Below, piece by piece: positions 1 through 14,300 of a stretch of DNA of 64,000 bases. Every line of letters begins with the position of its first letter. Position 1 is the first letter of the stretch. Under the pieces are notes generated by a model. The model saw only the letters and a program-made list of their open reading frames with translations, was not told the DNA's origin and did not search any database. The DNA comes from Odiellus spinosus (Eukaryota > Arthropoda > Arachnida > Opiliones > Phalangiidae): the NCBI GenBank assembly GCA_963920705.1, contig OY987225.1, positions 248,001-312,000 on the forward strand. The letters are read 5' to 3'. A program made the position numbers and the translations under genes.

Positions 1-504
1 AATTATTCATTTTTAGCTCCAAGTTTACCTTTAGGGTTTGACCTAGGTACTGATAATTTTACGCGGGTTGCACGGTCCTAATTAAGACAATTCGATATTT
101 TGTAAATCTCAGGTTTCTTCAATTAGTGAAAAGGTTATGTCACGGAGTTATAATAAACCAAGAGTTAAACCCTTTACTCCAATCGCAGGCCTCAGAGTAC
201 AACACAACCTACCTTGGTGGCTTATAGCCGTCACAGTTTGTGCCGCTTCTGTAAATATGACTGTATGCCTAATTTGGAAAGGGGAGAATAATTCAGTCAC
301 TTGGCTCAGAATATCGCATTTTAGAAATACCCCCGCATTTCCAAAATAATCCTTAATACACAGTTAACTACAAAATTCGTCATATTTAACGAGATCAGTT
401 AAGTTTTTTTTTTCAAGTGGGAGCGTTATATTTTCGCATATAGGACGTTTTGGTGTATGGACAATTCGTAGATTGGACATTTTGGTGTCAATATACCCTT
501 TGGA

Positions 505-580
505 CCCTTATCAAAAAAAGTTAAGTCTTAAGAGGTCTTGAGGAAGTCTTTCGGGTGTCTTAATATCAAGTCTGATGAGT
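505..580. mobile_element. CCCTTACC MITE family, partial copy 1
   Basis: One end of the family is present: CCCTTATCAAAAAAAGTTAAG followed by TCTTAAGAGGTCTTGAGGAA. The copy stops after roughly 75 bp and the opposite terminus is missing. Confidence 0.6.
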
Positions 581-778
581 CGCGGACCCTTTGCTCTAGT
601 TTTCATCATTCCATGACGCGTACTTTTGACGCAGACGCGGTTTTAAAGACGCCAGTAGCGGCTTCTAATTTTGAACGGCCTGATTCCAATTTTGCTTCTA
701 AATCTGAACTATCTTATAACATGAAAAAAAAAAAAAAAAAAATCACAAATTATCAAAAGGAACTACTCGCGCGCCTCC

Positions 779-1040
779 AATCGAGAAACGAGTGTCGCCA
801 ATGGATTCCTTGGCCAAATTTAACTGTAGAGAGGCGGAAATAGCGCGATCGAGCCAGTATTTGGGAAGTTATCGACGATTTAAAAGTTTTGTATTGCTTT
901 GGCATAGAACCAGTAAAGGAATCCTCATTTCGAAGGAAATCGTCGATAATTTCACAAATACTGGCTCTCGCGCGCTAATTCTGCCTTTCCCCAGTTAAAT
1001 TCGGCCAAGGAATCCATTGGTGACGTTTCTCGATTCGAAG
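779..1040. repeat. Fold-back MITE with about 100-bp arms
   Basis: The segment from about 779 to 882 is repeated in inverted order from about 936 to 1040, with shared words such as CCAATGGATTCCTTGGCCAA and ATCGTCGATAATTTC-type sequence. A decayed relative lies at about 48040-48260 (GGCCAAGTAATCC, TCATTCGAGG). No coding capacity is evident; the short ORFs over it are the arms read through. Confidence 0.7.
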
Positions 1041-3875
1041 CCCGTAAGTGGTTCCTTTAGAAATTTTTGGGAGTTTTTCGTATATTTTAGCGCGCCCTTC
1101 AGAATTAAAAATTCTTAGACATATTTTGAAATTAGGTTCTCGCGAAGGGTTTGTGGCCAATTTCTGGGTTTGAGAAGTTTATTTTGTAGCGGGGAACTCA
1201 AACTTTACGAAGAAATCGAGCGCGTAAGCCTGGGAATTTTCCTTGGCTCGTAAAACCTAATTTCCCGGACCCTAAAGGGAAACATTCCCTTAAAAACGGT
1301 CTAATTAATTATGCTAATTATCGTGGTTTGCTAATTAGGGTCGTACCTTTTCCTAAAGTTTTGAGGTCGCGTTCCTCAAATAGCCCCATTCTTAATCTAC
1401 AAAATGAGCCCTTCCATCTTTAAATAGACCCAACCAAAGTTAAGTTATATATTTTTAAACGAAAGTGTTCAGAATTAGAAGCGTCCAGAATTAGGCGACC
1501 CTACCATAGTATATTTCTGGAATGTAATGAACATTAATTTCTGGGATTAAGAGATCTTATCACTCGTGATAGAACGCGTAAGAATCAACTACAGGCTCTA
1601 CAATAGCCAGGCGACCATTTTTATTTTAAAAATGGCGATTATTAAATATATAATTTCTATGACAAATGTATATAATATTAAATCTTTTTGAACGATCTTT
1701 CAATAAACGCTACTCAAATAAATTTCAAGTTCATGAAGTGTTTTATGTTTTTGTACCAAGTGACCATAAAGTTTGACTCTGACCTCTTTAATGGATTTAG
1801 ACTGAAAATATGACCTCAAAAACCAATAGGGATAGCCTCAAAGTTTAATCAAATGTATTTTGAAGGTCCTATGAGTAACTCAATGAAAAATCATTGCATG
1901 ATAAAGAAAGTCATACTTCATTAAAAAAGAGCGTTCTTAGCCTCCAAGAATTTTGATACACTTTTACAATCGCTTTTCATCCGTCTTAACATTCTAAATG
2001 GATTAAAACTATTTAAAAAGAGTTATTCAGTGAACGCGCCAGCGTTCAATGTTACGGGCCGATCATCCAGCGTAACGTATTAAAGTGTCAGATAAACTAC
2101 TCAAAAACTCGGCTCACCCTCGTACAGCCGCGGTTAATTTATTCCAAGGATACCCCATAAAATCCAATAGCGCACTTACCGCAAGTAGAAATAAAAGTGC
2201 CTAACAGTAAAAACTAAATACTAGTCGAGTAAGTCTCGAAATTTAGTCACTACGATCGATTGACGTAGTTACGGATTAATTTTGACACTATTGAACGCAG
2301 CCTAACAATAAAATCTAAGAGACAAAACAACCTAGCGTGAAAGGCCTAACAATAAAAACTAAAATACAGTATGAATAACGTAGATTTTTTTATAATAAGG
2401 AACTAATAGTGAACGAGAAACTGGCTGGAAGAGCCCGCAATCTTTAGCTACGTCCGTATCAAACTGATATTCATCAAGATTTGGATACGCAGTAAAGTAT
2501 CAGGATTGAAAATGATTAAAAAAGCGGTGTATTTCATCAAAACGGATCTTATTTATTTCTTGTTCACTAAACATTTCTGATTATATTCATTAAAGATTGA
2601 GAAGGGGATTTTTTTTAACTTCTTGATATAAAAGAAGCGTCACTTCGCGAGTAGAAAAAAAAATTAGGATTTGTTACCAAGGTGACAAGTTAAAGGATTA
2701 TATATCTGGTCCGCATTAAGGAAATTAAGCGGCAATGTCAGTTTTCTTCTAACCCAAGTTAAAAGCCGCTTCGAGTGACAGAGAAATGGATATCTAAAGC
2801 TTCGGTAGCATTACCATTTTTTAATCGAACCTATATTCAAATCCTCAGGAATCGTTTTAAGCGTCCCGTGTTCACGCATTATCTTTATAAATCGATTTAT
2901 ATATCGGTTACTGAAACCGAATCGGTACAAAACTGGTTCCCATTCGCACGACTCCAGAGAAACGGTTTAAATCGATTATTATTGGAAAATGGTGGAAATC
3001 GTAGGAAAAGAAAAAAAAAGCTATAAACTAGGCAGAATGGCGACCATGCACCAGTTTTGGAATGTGGCTACCTTCCGAAATAACCTTTAAGAAACGTTTC
3101 TTATAGGAACTAACGTGAAATGTTTTTTGCTCTCAGAATCTAATGCTTAAAACGTCCTTGATGTTGGTATACACTGATTTTTTTAAGGATATGAAAGGAA
3201 GAAATAGAGTAAGACTATCTTAAAAATATCCAATGATTAACTCGCGATTCTCCGTATATAATGTACATTTGACCAGAAATTCGCTTTAACCCGTTGCGTC
3301 ACCATGGTGGGGTCTAATTAAAACTGCGTTTAACCTTTTAACCTTCTCAATCCATAATTTTGTCCAGTATATAAGTGGGAAATGAGTGACGTAGATAGAA
3401 CACACCCTAATAGTGATTTTTGTAGATTCCTTATCGTTTAAATAGGCCTAATCCACCAGTAAAGAAAATTACATCAAATATCACAACTAGAAATCAATTT
3501 TAAAACCAACCCGAAAAATAGGCTTAGCTGGATCAAGATTGATTTAACAAAAGCATATGGAACCGTACGCTATAGCTCTAGTATAACGCTAGTCACAAAT
3601 GGGAGGAGCTCACTAGATTTGACGTTATATGGGTTATGATTTTCAACCTATCACGATCTTTCAAGGTCCGCGACAGTCAGCTAACTCTGCCGCCTGCACC
3701 TATCCCCGCAGCCTGATATCCCCCCGCTTCCTGCGCACGCGGCGTAAGACCATCATAGGCTCCGCCCGATTGTGACTAGCGCGCAGACAAAGGTACAGCT
3801 CTTCCATATTCTTGTGTTAAATCTATTCTTGGCTGGATTCATGAAGATCCTAGATTTCTTCGTATTGGAGGGTCA

Positions 3876-4010
3876 CCCTCACTGAAAAATGTAAGTCTGA
3901 TCCGAAGAGGTCCTCAAGAACGCTACAAAGGCCCGGAGAAGTCTTTAAGACTTCCCCAAGAGTTCTTGACGTAATGAAAGACTTCCCCAAGACCTCTTAA
4001 GACTAAGGGC
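3876..4010. mobile_element. CCCTTACC MITE family, copy 2
   Basis: The copy carries the internal palindromic words of the family (GAAGAGGTCCTCAAGAACGC, TTAAGACTTCCCCAAGA, GACCTCTTAAGACTAAGGG). Its right end lacks the T-run, so it is a decayed short version. Confidence 0.65.
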
Positions 4011-4218
4011 ATCTACCAATGAACAAAGAGCTTTCCTTAAAACGAGATCTCCGCGAAACTTCCAATAATATTTGATAAGTCTATGACACTTCAATGCGAA
4101 GAAATTCAAGATCTTCATTAATACATTTAGGCCTATTTTCCTGGAAGTTTTAAATTGGTTCAATTTAATAAATATTTGTTTGTAAACTGGTGGATAAAAT
4201 CTATTTAAATAAGGAATC

Positions 4219-4252
4219 CAAAAAAAAAAAAAATAATAATAATAATAATAAT
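4219..4252. repeat. A-run plus (TAA)n microsatellite
   Basis: About 13 A are followed by seven TAA/AAT units. It could be the decayed tail of a non-LTR element, but no coding remnant is visible next to it. Confidence 0.7.
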
Positions 4253-4730
4253 CACTCGTTATTAGGTTGCATTCTCTCTTTAAGGGACCACAAAATAGAG
4301 ACAACAGTTTCGAAGACAGAGGCCGAAAAAAATAAGAATGTCCCCAGTTTTAAAGAGCATAATTTGATTTAGTAGATGATATCTTTCGTTAATTTTAAGT
4401 CCAAATCAAATTATTTAGATTATCTTTCTAAAACAATCCTAGTTTGTAGTTTACAGCCTCGCATTAGTGATTATATAATAGTAAAATAAGTTTTATTCCA
4501 TTCAGAGTGATTTAAAATTGCGGTGAAAACTATACTAACTTACGTAACGGTAATCTTTTAGCTGTTAAAAGGAGTAAAACCAACAAGATTATCTTTACGT
4601 AAGATTTAGGGGATAAAGAACCACAAACCAGTACTAAAATCAACAAACTTTAAACTTGTTGCCAGTCCCACAAAAGGGAGCTACAGTTATACTCCTTTTA
4701 ACCTAGGGATATTATCCAACCAAAATGACT

Positions 4731-5873
4731 GACACCAGAAGGAGATGAAACCCTCCTACGAAGTCTATCGCTCCCACGTCTTGTCTGAAGGGTTAAGTTT
4801 CAAAAATCCCAATGCGTACGCCACCTAATGGTAGATATTTTCAGAGCGGAGTCGAGGTTAGACTGTCACGCCAACAGTGGCCTTGTAGGGAAAAATTTAT
4901 ACGGAGTTCCTCGGCCAGGGTTTATTTCATTCAATTCCGTTAGGTATAATAATAATATTTATTTCACAACCAAACCTGTAGGCAACAACAAAGGCATAGC
5001 CCATTCGTTATTTTCTTATTTATTGGGTGGGTAAAGAAACAGGAGGTTTTCACGGTCTCACCAGCCACGCGTTCCTTAGTTCGAGAAATGATTGCATAAA
5101 CGTTAAAAACCCGAGGCTTTGGATTTGCTATGTTGCAACACGTCAGACACTGTTGCGCACGATTCTTCGAAATTTAGATTTTTCGACTTGCCTTTCAGTA
5201 GGCAAAGGTTGTGAAATACGCGCGTTTCTGATGTCACGTTTCACCCAAATATTCGCGATAAAAACGGGACGCGTCATTCCATGAGCAAGTAGTCCTTCAA
5301 GCTCCAGAAGAAGACCTAGACTGTCTCCCATCCAGTCGTTTCTATCTTTGAAAGTATCCCCAGCTCAAACCCTCTGGTCTTTTTCTACTAATCGCCAGAT
5401 AATCGGAAACATGATCTCAGGAAGAGATAATGGACATTGGGCTAAACGACTGTAGGCCCAGGACTGTGGAGACGTCATTTTCCTCGAACAAGGAATGCTT
5501 CAATTAGAATCTGGGAATCTCTCCTTAAGAGATCCAGCAGATCAGTCCACTAATTCCGTTAGTGAATCGTGAGGACTACCCCCGAAGTAGAAAGGCAAAA
5601 ATACATTCCCTGGTTACAATATTTATACTCAAATTCCGCTTGTATCAAAACAAGGGGTACGCTCAGGATCCTTATTACATACAGGATTGTCCGGGAATAA
5701 ATCATGGCGTTCTACATATTTCAAAGCCCCTCTCCCAGAAAAGAGAACTTCCTATTCTCCGTAAAGAAGGGGTATGAAGTAGGTCCCCTTCATAGGTAGT
5801 TAAAGAGAGGTGCGCAATTTGGAATATTACATTAATAGACTTCGAAGCAAAGTTTCATCGGCTTCCACTGACA
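4731..5873. mobile_element. Fold-back element, 1.1 kb, arms related to 49327-49665
   Basis: The left end (AGATGAAACCCTCCTACGAA, GTCTATCGCTC) recurs inverted at the right end (TAGACTTCGAAGCAAAGTTT, CATCGGCTTCC). The same arms frame the shorter element in NBEA intron 19. The interior is longer here, probably through later insertions. No transposase is recognisable. Confidence 0.6.
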
Positions 5874-7780
5874 CGCGGCTCTACATTCAAGTTGATTATC
5901 AGAGTAGTATCTGCGAATACTAAACACTGATATATTGTTTGCGCCTTCACCGTTATTTAAAACTCTGAATGAATAAAATTCAAGGAATAAAAACTGAAAA
6001 AGTACGTGTATAATTTGGATTGAAAAATGAAGTTTGACAAAATGTGATTTTCTATCAATTCTTTACTCTAAAAATTAGCCTTCATCAGGAAAAAAATCAT
6101 TACAACATTAATGTCGTATTTATAGAAGCTATATAGGAATCAATTTGAAATTATGTCGATATTGAAATGAGCGGCTCCCTAATTTTTAAAATCTTAAATA
6201 TATTACGCTCTTTTTTTCAAACTTCCTCCGAGCCGCATTTGTTGATTGGCTGTAAGGTCCCTCTTGAGGTAAGATTACTGTCAACCACTTTGATCAAGGT
6301 TAAGGGAAACTTGGAGCTAAAAATGGAACGGATTTTCTATTTATTTTTGCTAATCGTGTCTGAAAACGTATTTGAGAATTTTCAATTTCTAAAGTTTGGT
6401 TAAGGTTGAATAAAAATAAATAGAAATTCCGGCCAATCATATTATTTCAGCCTTCAGTAGCGCTTGTAATGCGCTAACATTAGTAATGCGCTAACATTAG
6501 TAATGCGCTAAGATTAAAAGAATAGGTCAGGGTTCGTCTTTTAATGGTTGGGTGTTGAACTAAGGCATCAATAATACGATTGGCCCAAATTTATTATTTT
6601 TATGGAAATTTTACCAAACTTCAGAAATTAATTTAAACACCAAAAAAGGTATGCAGTATAGGCTAATTGTTTGAAAATTTTCGAATACGTTTTTTGGCAT
6701 TCTGCGATTCCTCGAATAAATTCAAAAGCTGTTCTATTTTTAGCTCCAACTAGATTCCCTCTAACTAAAATAAAGTTTAAATTAATTTCTATACTTATAA
6801 CTAATTATTTGAAAATGTTTCTCTGGTGAAATAAGCCTATTATTAGGGTAAAGATTTGATAGATATCGACTTTTAGTCGAACTTCATTCGTATCCGCATT
6901 GCGCGCGTTAAACGTAATTCTGAGCCAAGTGTCTACGAGGGAATGGGTCGTGAGTGACGTAATTACAGTGTTGATACTATTTAAGGTGTCACTAAAACCT
7001 TATCGAGTAAGAGTAAATGACAAGAGACCAATAATTGAGACTGGACTCAAAGAAAATGAGGCGTCACGCAATCGGCAAATTATGTCATACCAATTTTTCT
7101 TTGGTTTTAAGATGAACAAAATTTGAATATTTCTTAAAACCCAACTTTATTCGTTTGGTTTATCAGAACACAACCGAAGGAAAAAAAAAATTGATTGGAA
7201 AACGTAATACACTAAAAACGAGGTTAGAAGTATTTTAAATTCAAAGATAATGCCACTTCAAAGTTAGCGTCGTTTTAAAAATCTTCCGGTTAGTCGATTG
7301 GCCCGATTTCGGCTGATGGTCGTAGTAATATTAACGATGGACTCCCATCAACGACTTAAAATAACGTTAAAGAACTCATTTAAGATTTTTAAAGCCAATA
7401 CTGGGACCAATTAAAAGTTACTCTTGGCACAAACTCGATGGAGCACGCGCGTAAAAAGAGTCAAAAGATTTGGTAGGTCCTCCTGCGCTAATAAGCGCTG
7501 GCTATGGCACAGGCTACAACTATAATTTACTTAAAATGTTGTTAAATGTTCGAGATTTCGACAAATTTCGGAATTAAATAATTTGATGTAAAAAATACAG
7601 GTGGAACAAATTGACGAAATTTATTATTTACGTATTTATTCCAGCCTTCAACATTCTCGGGTCTTCGTAGGATAACGAAGATGCTTAGTGTTATTTTGAA
7701 AAGATTGAATATTGATTAAAACAACGCAATTTCAGGATAATTATACTAACAAAATGAAGAGCCTTAATTGTGAGGCTCAA

Positions 7781-7886
7781 CCCTCACCGAAAAAAGTTTG
7801 CCTAATCTGAAGAGGTCTTCAAGAACACTACAAAAGTCTCGGGGAAGTCGGCGAGACTTTTCCAAGACGAACTTTTTTTGTTAGGG
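7781..7886. mobile_element. CCCTTACC MITE family, copy 3 (short form)
   Basis: CCCTCACCGAAAAAAGTTTG opens the copy and ACTTTTTTTGTTAGGG closes it, with the family core between. It is about 106 bp, a shortened deletion form. Confidence 0.7.
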
Positions 7887-8262
7887 AAACAGTAACTAGG
7901 AATCTTTGGTCATAATTTAAATAATGTTTTAATTCTCATTGCAAAGATCCAATTGGACTAATAATAACTTACGTTACTCGCGCTCATTATATCCCTTTAA
8001 GGGCAGCGTCAAACCTTTCATTTCTAACTCAAATTTACAAGATATAAGCAATCAAGGGAAGTCCACCATTAATGAAACCGATCATACGCTACAGCCAATG
8101 TCAATTATATTCTCCATTAGCATCGAGCGCCGAACCAGCCGTAGGTACGGTTCTTAAACTGATATCGCCAAGATTATCATTTTCAAAAGGCGCAATTGTT
8201 TTTGGCATTATCTTTGCGTTTAACTTAACTAAGAAAGAAATACGGTGAAATGAATACGAGAC

Positions 8263-8358
8263 CTCGTGTTCTATGTATAATTTCCAGTATCTTCCGGCGC
8301 TCGGAAATTGCATAATCAACTTCTCGTAGATTGGACGAGCATCCTCGATCTTTTTCGT
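8263..8358 (-). CDS. CSTF3: CSTF3 coding exon 3
   Basis: The 32 codons include [20 protein letters not shown] and end in LYIEHE, a HAT-repeat helix pair conserved from fly to human. The acceptor is TTTTCCAG and the donor GTCTCG. Both ends are in phase 0. It lies 9.1 kb downstream of exon 2. The next expected exon (KxVEKLFQRCL region) was not found in the remaining 8.2 kb. Confidence 0.92.
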
Positions 8359-11300
8359 CTGGAAAAGAAAACGACGCGTTTCAAAATTAAAAACATTTAG
8401 GCTTAAGAGAGAGTAAGGTTTTTTTTAGTCGAGAGAGTAGGTTTTAAGTCGGGAAAAACTTAATTTTAATGCGAATTTGAGTTCAAGCCTAATGGTTTGT
8501 TGATTAGTTCAAATGGAAGTACTTCTACCTGCCGAAAATTATTTGTTTAGCGAAACAACCTAAGTCTAAGGCATATAAATTTATATTAATAAAAAGCCTA
8601 GTTGCTAGGCAACTAGAAAGTAATTTTATTTGCGTCGCAAGTACCAGCTTAGCGTCGAAGTTGTAAATTACAACTTGGAATGGACAGATATAATGAGTCC
8701 GTTAACCAAAGTTGCAACTTTGAATGGACATATATTCTCGTTTTAAATCGTCAGTGTCATTCATCGAGACCTAGCTTTCACGAATAACTCTGCCAAAATT
8801 GATTGAATTTTACATTTTTTTACTTAAAGAATTATTTAACCATGTGGGACAAAAGACTATTTAAACACAAATTTAAGCGTAAACTTTTCGGGGGGCGTAA
8901 AATTACGGTATGAAATTCGGAATTACAGAATAGGGTCCAAGGGGTAATTGGTCCAAGGGGTAATTGGCCCAAGGATAATACAGAGAAGGATACGAAATGA
9001 CGAGACGAGCTACTACATGGCCCGTGAAAGTAGTCACCCCCAAACAAGTGGATGGGGTGGGAGCCGCATCCTGGTAAATCGCTAGCGGTTTCCATCTAGA
9101 GGGAAAATTCGCAACTAGCTTAGTCTCGCCAACTACCTTCCCTCGCGTAAAACCCTGGCGCCGCCACTGTGGAGAGAGCGCCAAGTAGTGATTCTACCAG
9201 GGTCAGATCCCCATTTCCTTCCCCCTTCTCTCCCAACTTGTGGGAGTAAAGCCGTTACGGGCGGGGAGCCAGTAAGGCACGTCATTTTGTATCCTCTGTA
9301 TTATCCTTGATTGGCCTGATTCCTATTCAGCGCCATCTATGCCAAGCGGCGAAAATTCGAACCATCGAGAATGGGCACCCATCACACGTTGCCATCCACA
9401 AAAAATAATAGTTATTATACAGGTACCAAATGCCAAAATTATAGGTTTTTATATACTTCCAAAATAATTTTATATTAGTTTTACACATTTAAAAAAAATA
9501 CGGGGAAGTCAATTTTTCGGGGAGCGTAAACTTCCGGTACGAAATTAAAGAGTAGAACTTTTAAATATACCAATTTTATTTTTTTTAATGTTTTGATACT
9601 TGGACTAGTAGTAAATATTAGTAAGCAGTTTTACTTGAAATTTTCATAGTTAACTAACCCACATTTTCTTACTAATTTCAAAACAGGGTTGCCACATATA
9701 TTTCATAACAAAATTCCCAGACTTTTCCAGGTTTTCCCTGACCAATTTAAAGCTTTAAATCAGTAGTAATACGCAATTCAAGTGTAAAACATTTTTTATT
9801 CTTCATTAACTGTCCAAATAAACCCCTTATTATACAAAAAAGAGATTGCTTCGCACCCTTAAAAAAGGACTCTATATAACTCGAGTCAACCCCTTGAAGG
9901 GACATAAATTAATCGTTAGAGAAAGAGCAATTTAATATCTTTAAAATTATAGTTAGTAGATATAGTCTACTACTTGAAAGATTTTATTATTATTAATATT
10001 TTCCAAAAAAAAAAAAAACGGATAAAAACGACCTTTATACACACAACTGTGTGTATTGAAATTGTGTTATATGGAAGTCCAAGGTTGCTACAGATAGGCG
10101 TGGGAGCTCTTCCTTGCCTGAATCACTTCTCCCCAAAAATACGTGCTCTGTTTAGACAGTATACTGGGAGCATGGACTAATTATAGTATACACAGGGACG
10201 AGTGGCAGAAGTAATTTTCTGGCTAACGATTGTTAAATGCGCGCTCCAGCGGCATTTCTGGGAACTAACGACAAACCGAGTCAAAAGGGGGTAGGAACGC
10301 GGGGAAAAATACTAGCACAAGATTTATAAAGTTAGGCCTTTACGCACGTGTTTAGATTTATCGCGAATTCGCGATGAATTTTAGTGCTCAAACGTTTGAG
10401 ACATTGTTTGGAGATTTTACACATTCTCCAGAGAAGAAAAAAAGTAAAAGTGTATTAAGAGATTCAGATGATGGTAAGTTTTGGCTTTTTTTTAAAAAAA
10501 AAAAAATAACTTTTAACAAACTTAAAATCGACCTTACCTTGAAGCAGTATTTAAGGGCTTGATCCCCATAATTAAGCTCTAAAACGTAAGACTAACCAAC
10601 TAATAATTCGTTAAATTTAAAAAAAAGAGACTAAAATAACCGTTTAGAAATATATCCTAGCTGATAAGCAGACGAAAATTTCAAACTACATTGAATAAAA
10701 TAGTTCAGTTCACGGCGGAAAGATGGCATTAGCCGCATAATTCTGTTTCCATTTTTTTTTCGTTTAGACTCGGCTAGATTTGGTCGGGGGGTAAAAACAG
10801 GGCACAACATTTAACAAGACTCGGACGCGGCGCTATAAGGGAAATCTGTGTCTGCCACTCGTCCCTGTGTATACTATAATTAGTCCATGCTGGGAGAAAG
10901 TATTCGTAAATAAGGCGCTTTTCTTTCAATAAATGTTTTGAAGGCTCTGATACCATATAATAAATTTTTACACATATTTTCGGAAGCTTTCCTGGTCTAA
11001 TTCAATCCATACTATGAGATTCCACAATTTTATTTTTGGATAGTATGAAAATTCCCTGACTTTTCCCTGACCTTTGAACAGTTTTAAAATTCCCCGACTT
11101 TTTAGACTAATATTGAAATTCCCTGACTTTTCCAGGTTTTCCAGGTCAGTGGCAACCCTGCAAAAGATCAAGCGTATCCTTTCAACCTTAGGCGGCCGCA
11201 GAAATATATGACAATTCAGCGAGACCGAATGTCGAATAGGGCGTTTGGCTCCCCGGTTTTTTTTTCATTGGAAACTTCAAAACGAATGTTCAACGAATTT

Positions 11301-14300
11301 GTTTTTTTACTTTCTTAGCGCAATCTAAGCAACATAACAAAAATTTAGGTATTTATAGGACCAGTTGGGAATTATAGGTTTTTATAGGTATTACAGGTAC
11401 TCTGCGAGCCCTGTAATGAGCTTCTTCAAACTTCTCCCACGAACCACCATAATTTAAACAGGCATATTTACGAAGCGCAATTAAGCGGAGGAATTCGTAC
11501 CAACTTAATTTAGTGTACTCGAGTCCTTTTAACCTCAACTGCTTCCTAAAACATTGGCCGAGCTCTCAACAAAACTTCCCTGTTCTCGAAATGGCGCCAC
11601 CGCACCCCAGGCGGTTCTATTACATTACAGAGATAGTTTTTTATCTTTCCTAAGTTTTATTTTGTCTATATTGTCTCTCCGAGCAACGGCTCAGAGCCCT
11701 ATATTATCAAAGCCAGGCAGCGAGAGAAAAATTATTTCAAAGTAGGAAATTGAAGAAAGCTTGTTACAGATATTATTAAGAGAGGGGCGGTTGGACAAAT
11801 CCGACCAAGCACTTCGACTAGAAATCCATTGTACAACCCAGACATTTGGAAGTCTAAAAGTCCAATTTCAGTGATGAAGCGTAGAATTTGCTTCACCGGG
11901 ATATCAGAAAACTCAAGGGTTTCTATCTGATGCGTATCGAGATGCTCAAATCTATCCCTTACGGAAAAAAGTTAGTCTTATCTGAAGAGGTCTTCAAGAA
12001 CACTACAAAAGTCTTGGGGAAATCCTTAAGACTTCCCCAAGACTTCTTGACATAATGGAAGACTCCTCAAGACCTCTTAAGACTACGTAAGACACCCGAA
12101 AGACTTCCCCAAGACCTCTTAAGAGGTAAGGGATGGACCGAGTAGTTAATGCTGCTACGCAGAATGTGAAAGAAGGTTTCCTCTTCAGCGAGGCAAGCCA
12201 TGCAGAGAGAATCCCCAATACCAATCAAGTGGAGGTGACTATTGACAGCCATTACTCTTTGCCATAAATCAAGTCCCAATGAGTTTATTACTCACTTTTA
12301 GCGCACTAAATCACGCAACAGGAATGAAGACGCGATTACCCCAAGATTTTGCAAAAGCTTATGTCAGAGATTTCGGGTGGGCTTAGAAATTTAAGTCAGA
12401 CGACCGTTATAAGCGCGTGTAGAATTACTCAATCGTTATTTAATTTAAAGTGAGATTTGAAACATTTTTCTACGTTTCATTTAAGGGCGTTTCTATTTCG
12501 GCCCAAATTTTGGGACGAAATAGCCATTCCATTTATGGCCACTAAAACAATGCGTAGCTTCTGTGAAATATAATCACGTATAATCAGGAGTAAGAGTGGA
12601 GAATTAAACCCTACTATATCAATATACAGCAACAGTGATTGGGGGTCAGAACGTGATACGCGGAAATCAAATAGAAGATATGTAGTATGTCTAGGATCAT
12701 CGAAAGTGAATTGGAGATCGATCAAACAAAATCGCTATCAATGATGGAGGCCAAATACGTCGCATCATCCAAAGCATCAAACAAACTATTAAAGTTACTA
12801 CCTGTAATAAAAGAACTTGAAATTTCTGACATAACATTTAACAAACTGATAATTTACCGCGATAACCTATCGGCTATATTTTATTCAAAGAACTGCGTTG
12901 AAAATCAAAGATCAAAACATATCGATATTAGATATCACGTGGTTAGAGACAATTTTGAAAAAGTGATTTAAAATTTGTTAAAATCTAGTGAAAGTGTTAA
13001 ACCAAAATAGTTCAATGAATTGTGTAAAATTGCTTGGAATAATGCGGGGGAGGATCTGAAAGCTTGAACTTTGTCATAACGGTATTAGAGATCACCGCTA
13101 GTCTTCTAGTAGCAGAGCTCTCTCTGGAAGTCTACTACTAACGCTTCTAGCTAGCTCTCCCAGCTCTGGCACAAATAACTGACAATTTATTATTCAACCA
13201 CTTATCAGTTAAAAGAGTTTGCAACGGGGCGAAAACAAATTCAAAAGCCCAGCCCTTAGAGTGGGGTAAATTAATTTTAACTGAGGTAATTCAACTAAAA
13301 ATGACCTTTACACTTTTGCTAGATGGCGATAGTGAGATAGGGAGTATAAGCAATCGTATCGCATCATCAAAGCGGTTTGTAGCGTTAGTGTTGATCGTGT
13401 CGAAAGTTTTGGCAGTTATCTCCGCTCTCTCTCAATCCTGTCGCGAATTGTTAATGTATCAGTTAACCAGTTATGATTTATTAAAACGCGTACTAATTTA
13501 ACTCGAGAATCATTATTGATTAAAACGTAACAGAGGTAAAAAGAAATAATTTCAATTATCCGGTTTATTTCGATTTAAAACTTGAAAAACTCATATCTAA
13601 ATGGTGATGGAATAGGAACCCTACCAAGGCACTGGCAACCCTGCAACAAAGATTAGGACGACAAGTAACGTACACTAATCTCAAAAATAAAAAACAATGA
13701 AATACAACATCAGCCTTGTCTAGTGGCAAAAGCTCGTAGAAAAATGGTGTACACAACGAGAGGCCTTCTTTAGCATTGGCTGTTCCTAGCGCGTGCTTTG
13801 CGGGAAACAAATCCCCCCTTCACGCAAAACAAATCAGAGTGAAGCTTTTACGTCCTTTTTTCTACTCGGATACTAGCACTTCAAACATTGATCGATGGAG
13901 GTATAGGCCTTTTTTGCAACGAAAATGAGCTACAGTGGCGTGAACTCGTACAAATATTCTTCCACCTCCTTCACCAACTTCGTAATTTCAATTAAAAAGT
14001 TCAGGGATATATGTTAGAAATGAATAATGCTCGACTTGATATTTCAATATCTTTCCTGGATTTCTGCTTTGTTTTAGTTGTTTAAAATTGTGATCAGGGA
14101 ATTATTGGGAAGGTAATTTCATCTAGGGGATCAGTACATAATTTAATTCCGTTAGCGAACCTTGAGGAAAGTCGATTTGGATAGAAAGAAGTGTACAGGT
14201 GGTTCAATTTCTAAGTTTTAGGAGGAAAGAAGGTAGATGTGAGTTTTTATTTAGGACTCAAAGCGGTTGAGATAATGAAAGGGAAAAATACATTTCCCAG

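Larger units (their letters stand above)
1..8262. other. Presumed CSTF3 intron 3, repeat-rich, no coding exon seen
   Basis: Both strands were read for the next CSTF3 exons and none was recognised. The stretch holds a hairpin element (779-1040), CCCTTACC MITE copies (505-580, 3876-4010, 7781-7886), a long fold-back (4731-5873), an A-run plus (TAA)n microsatellite (4219-4252) and a short 17-bp triplication (about 6466-6515). All open frames here are short and look random or repeat-borne. Confidence 0.5.

Noticed and set aside
3945..4304. 119-codon minus-strand ORF
   Set aside because: It runs through a CCCTTACC MITE, fold-back sequence and a microsatellite (poly-Tyr/Phe stretch), with no protein motif.
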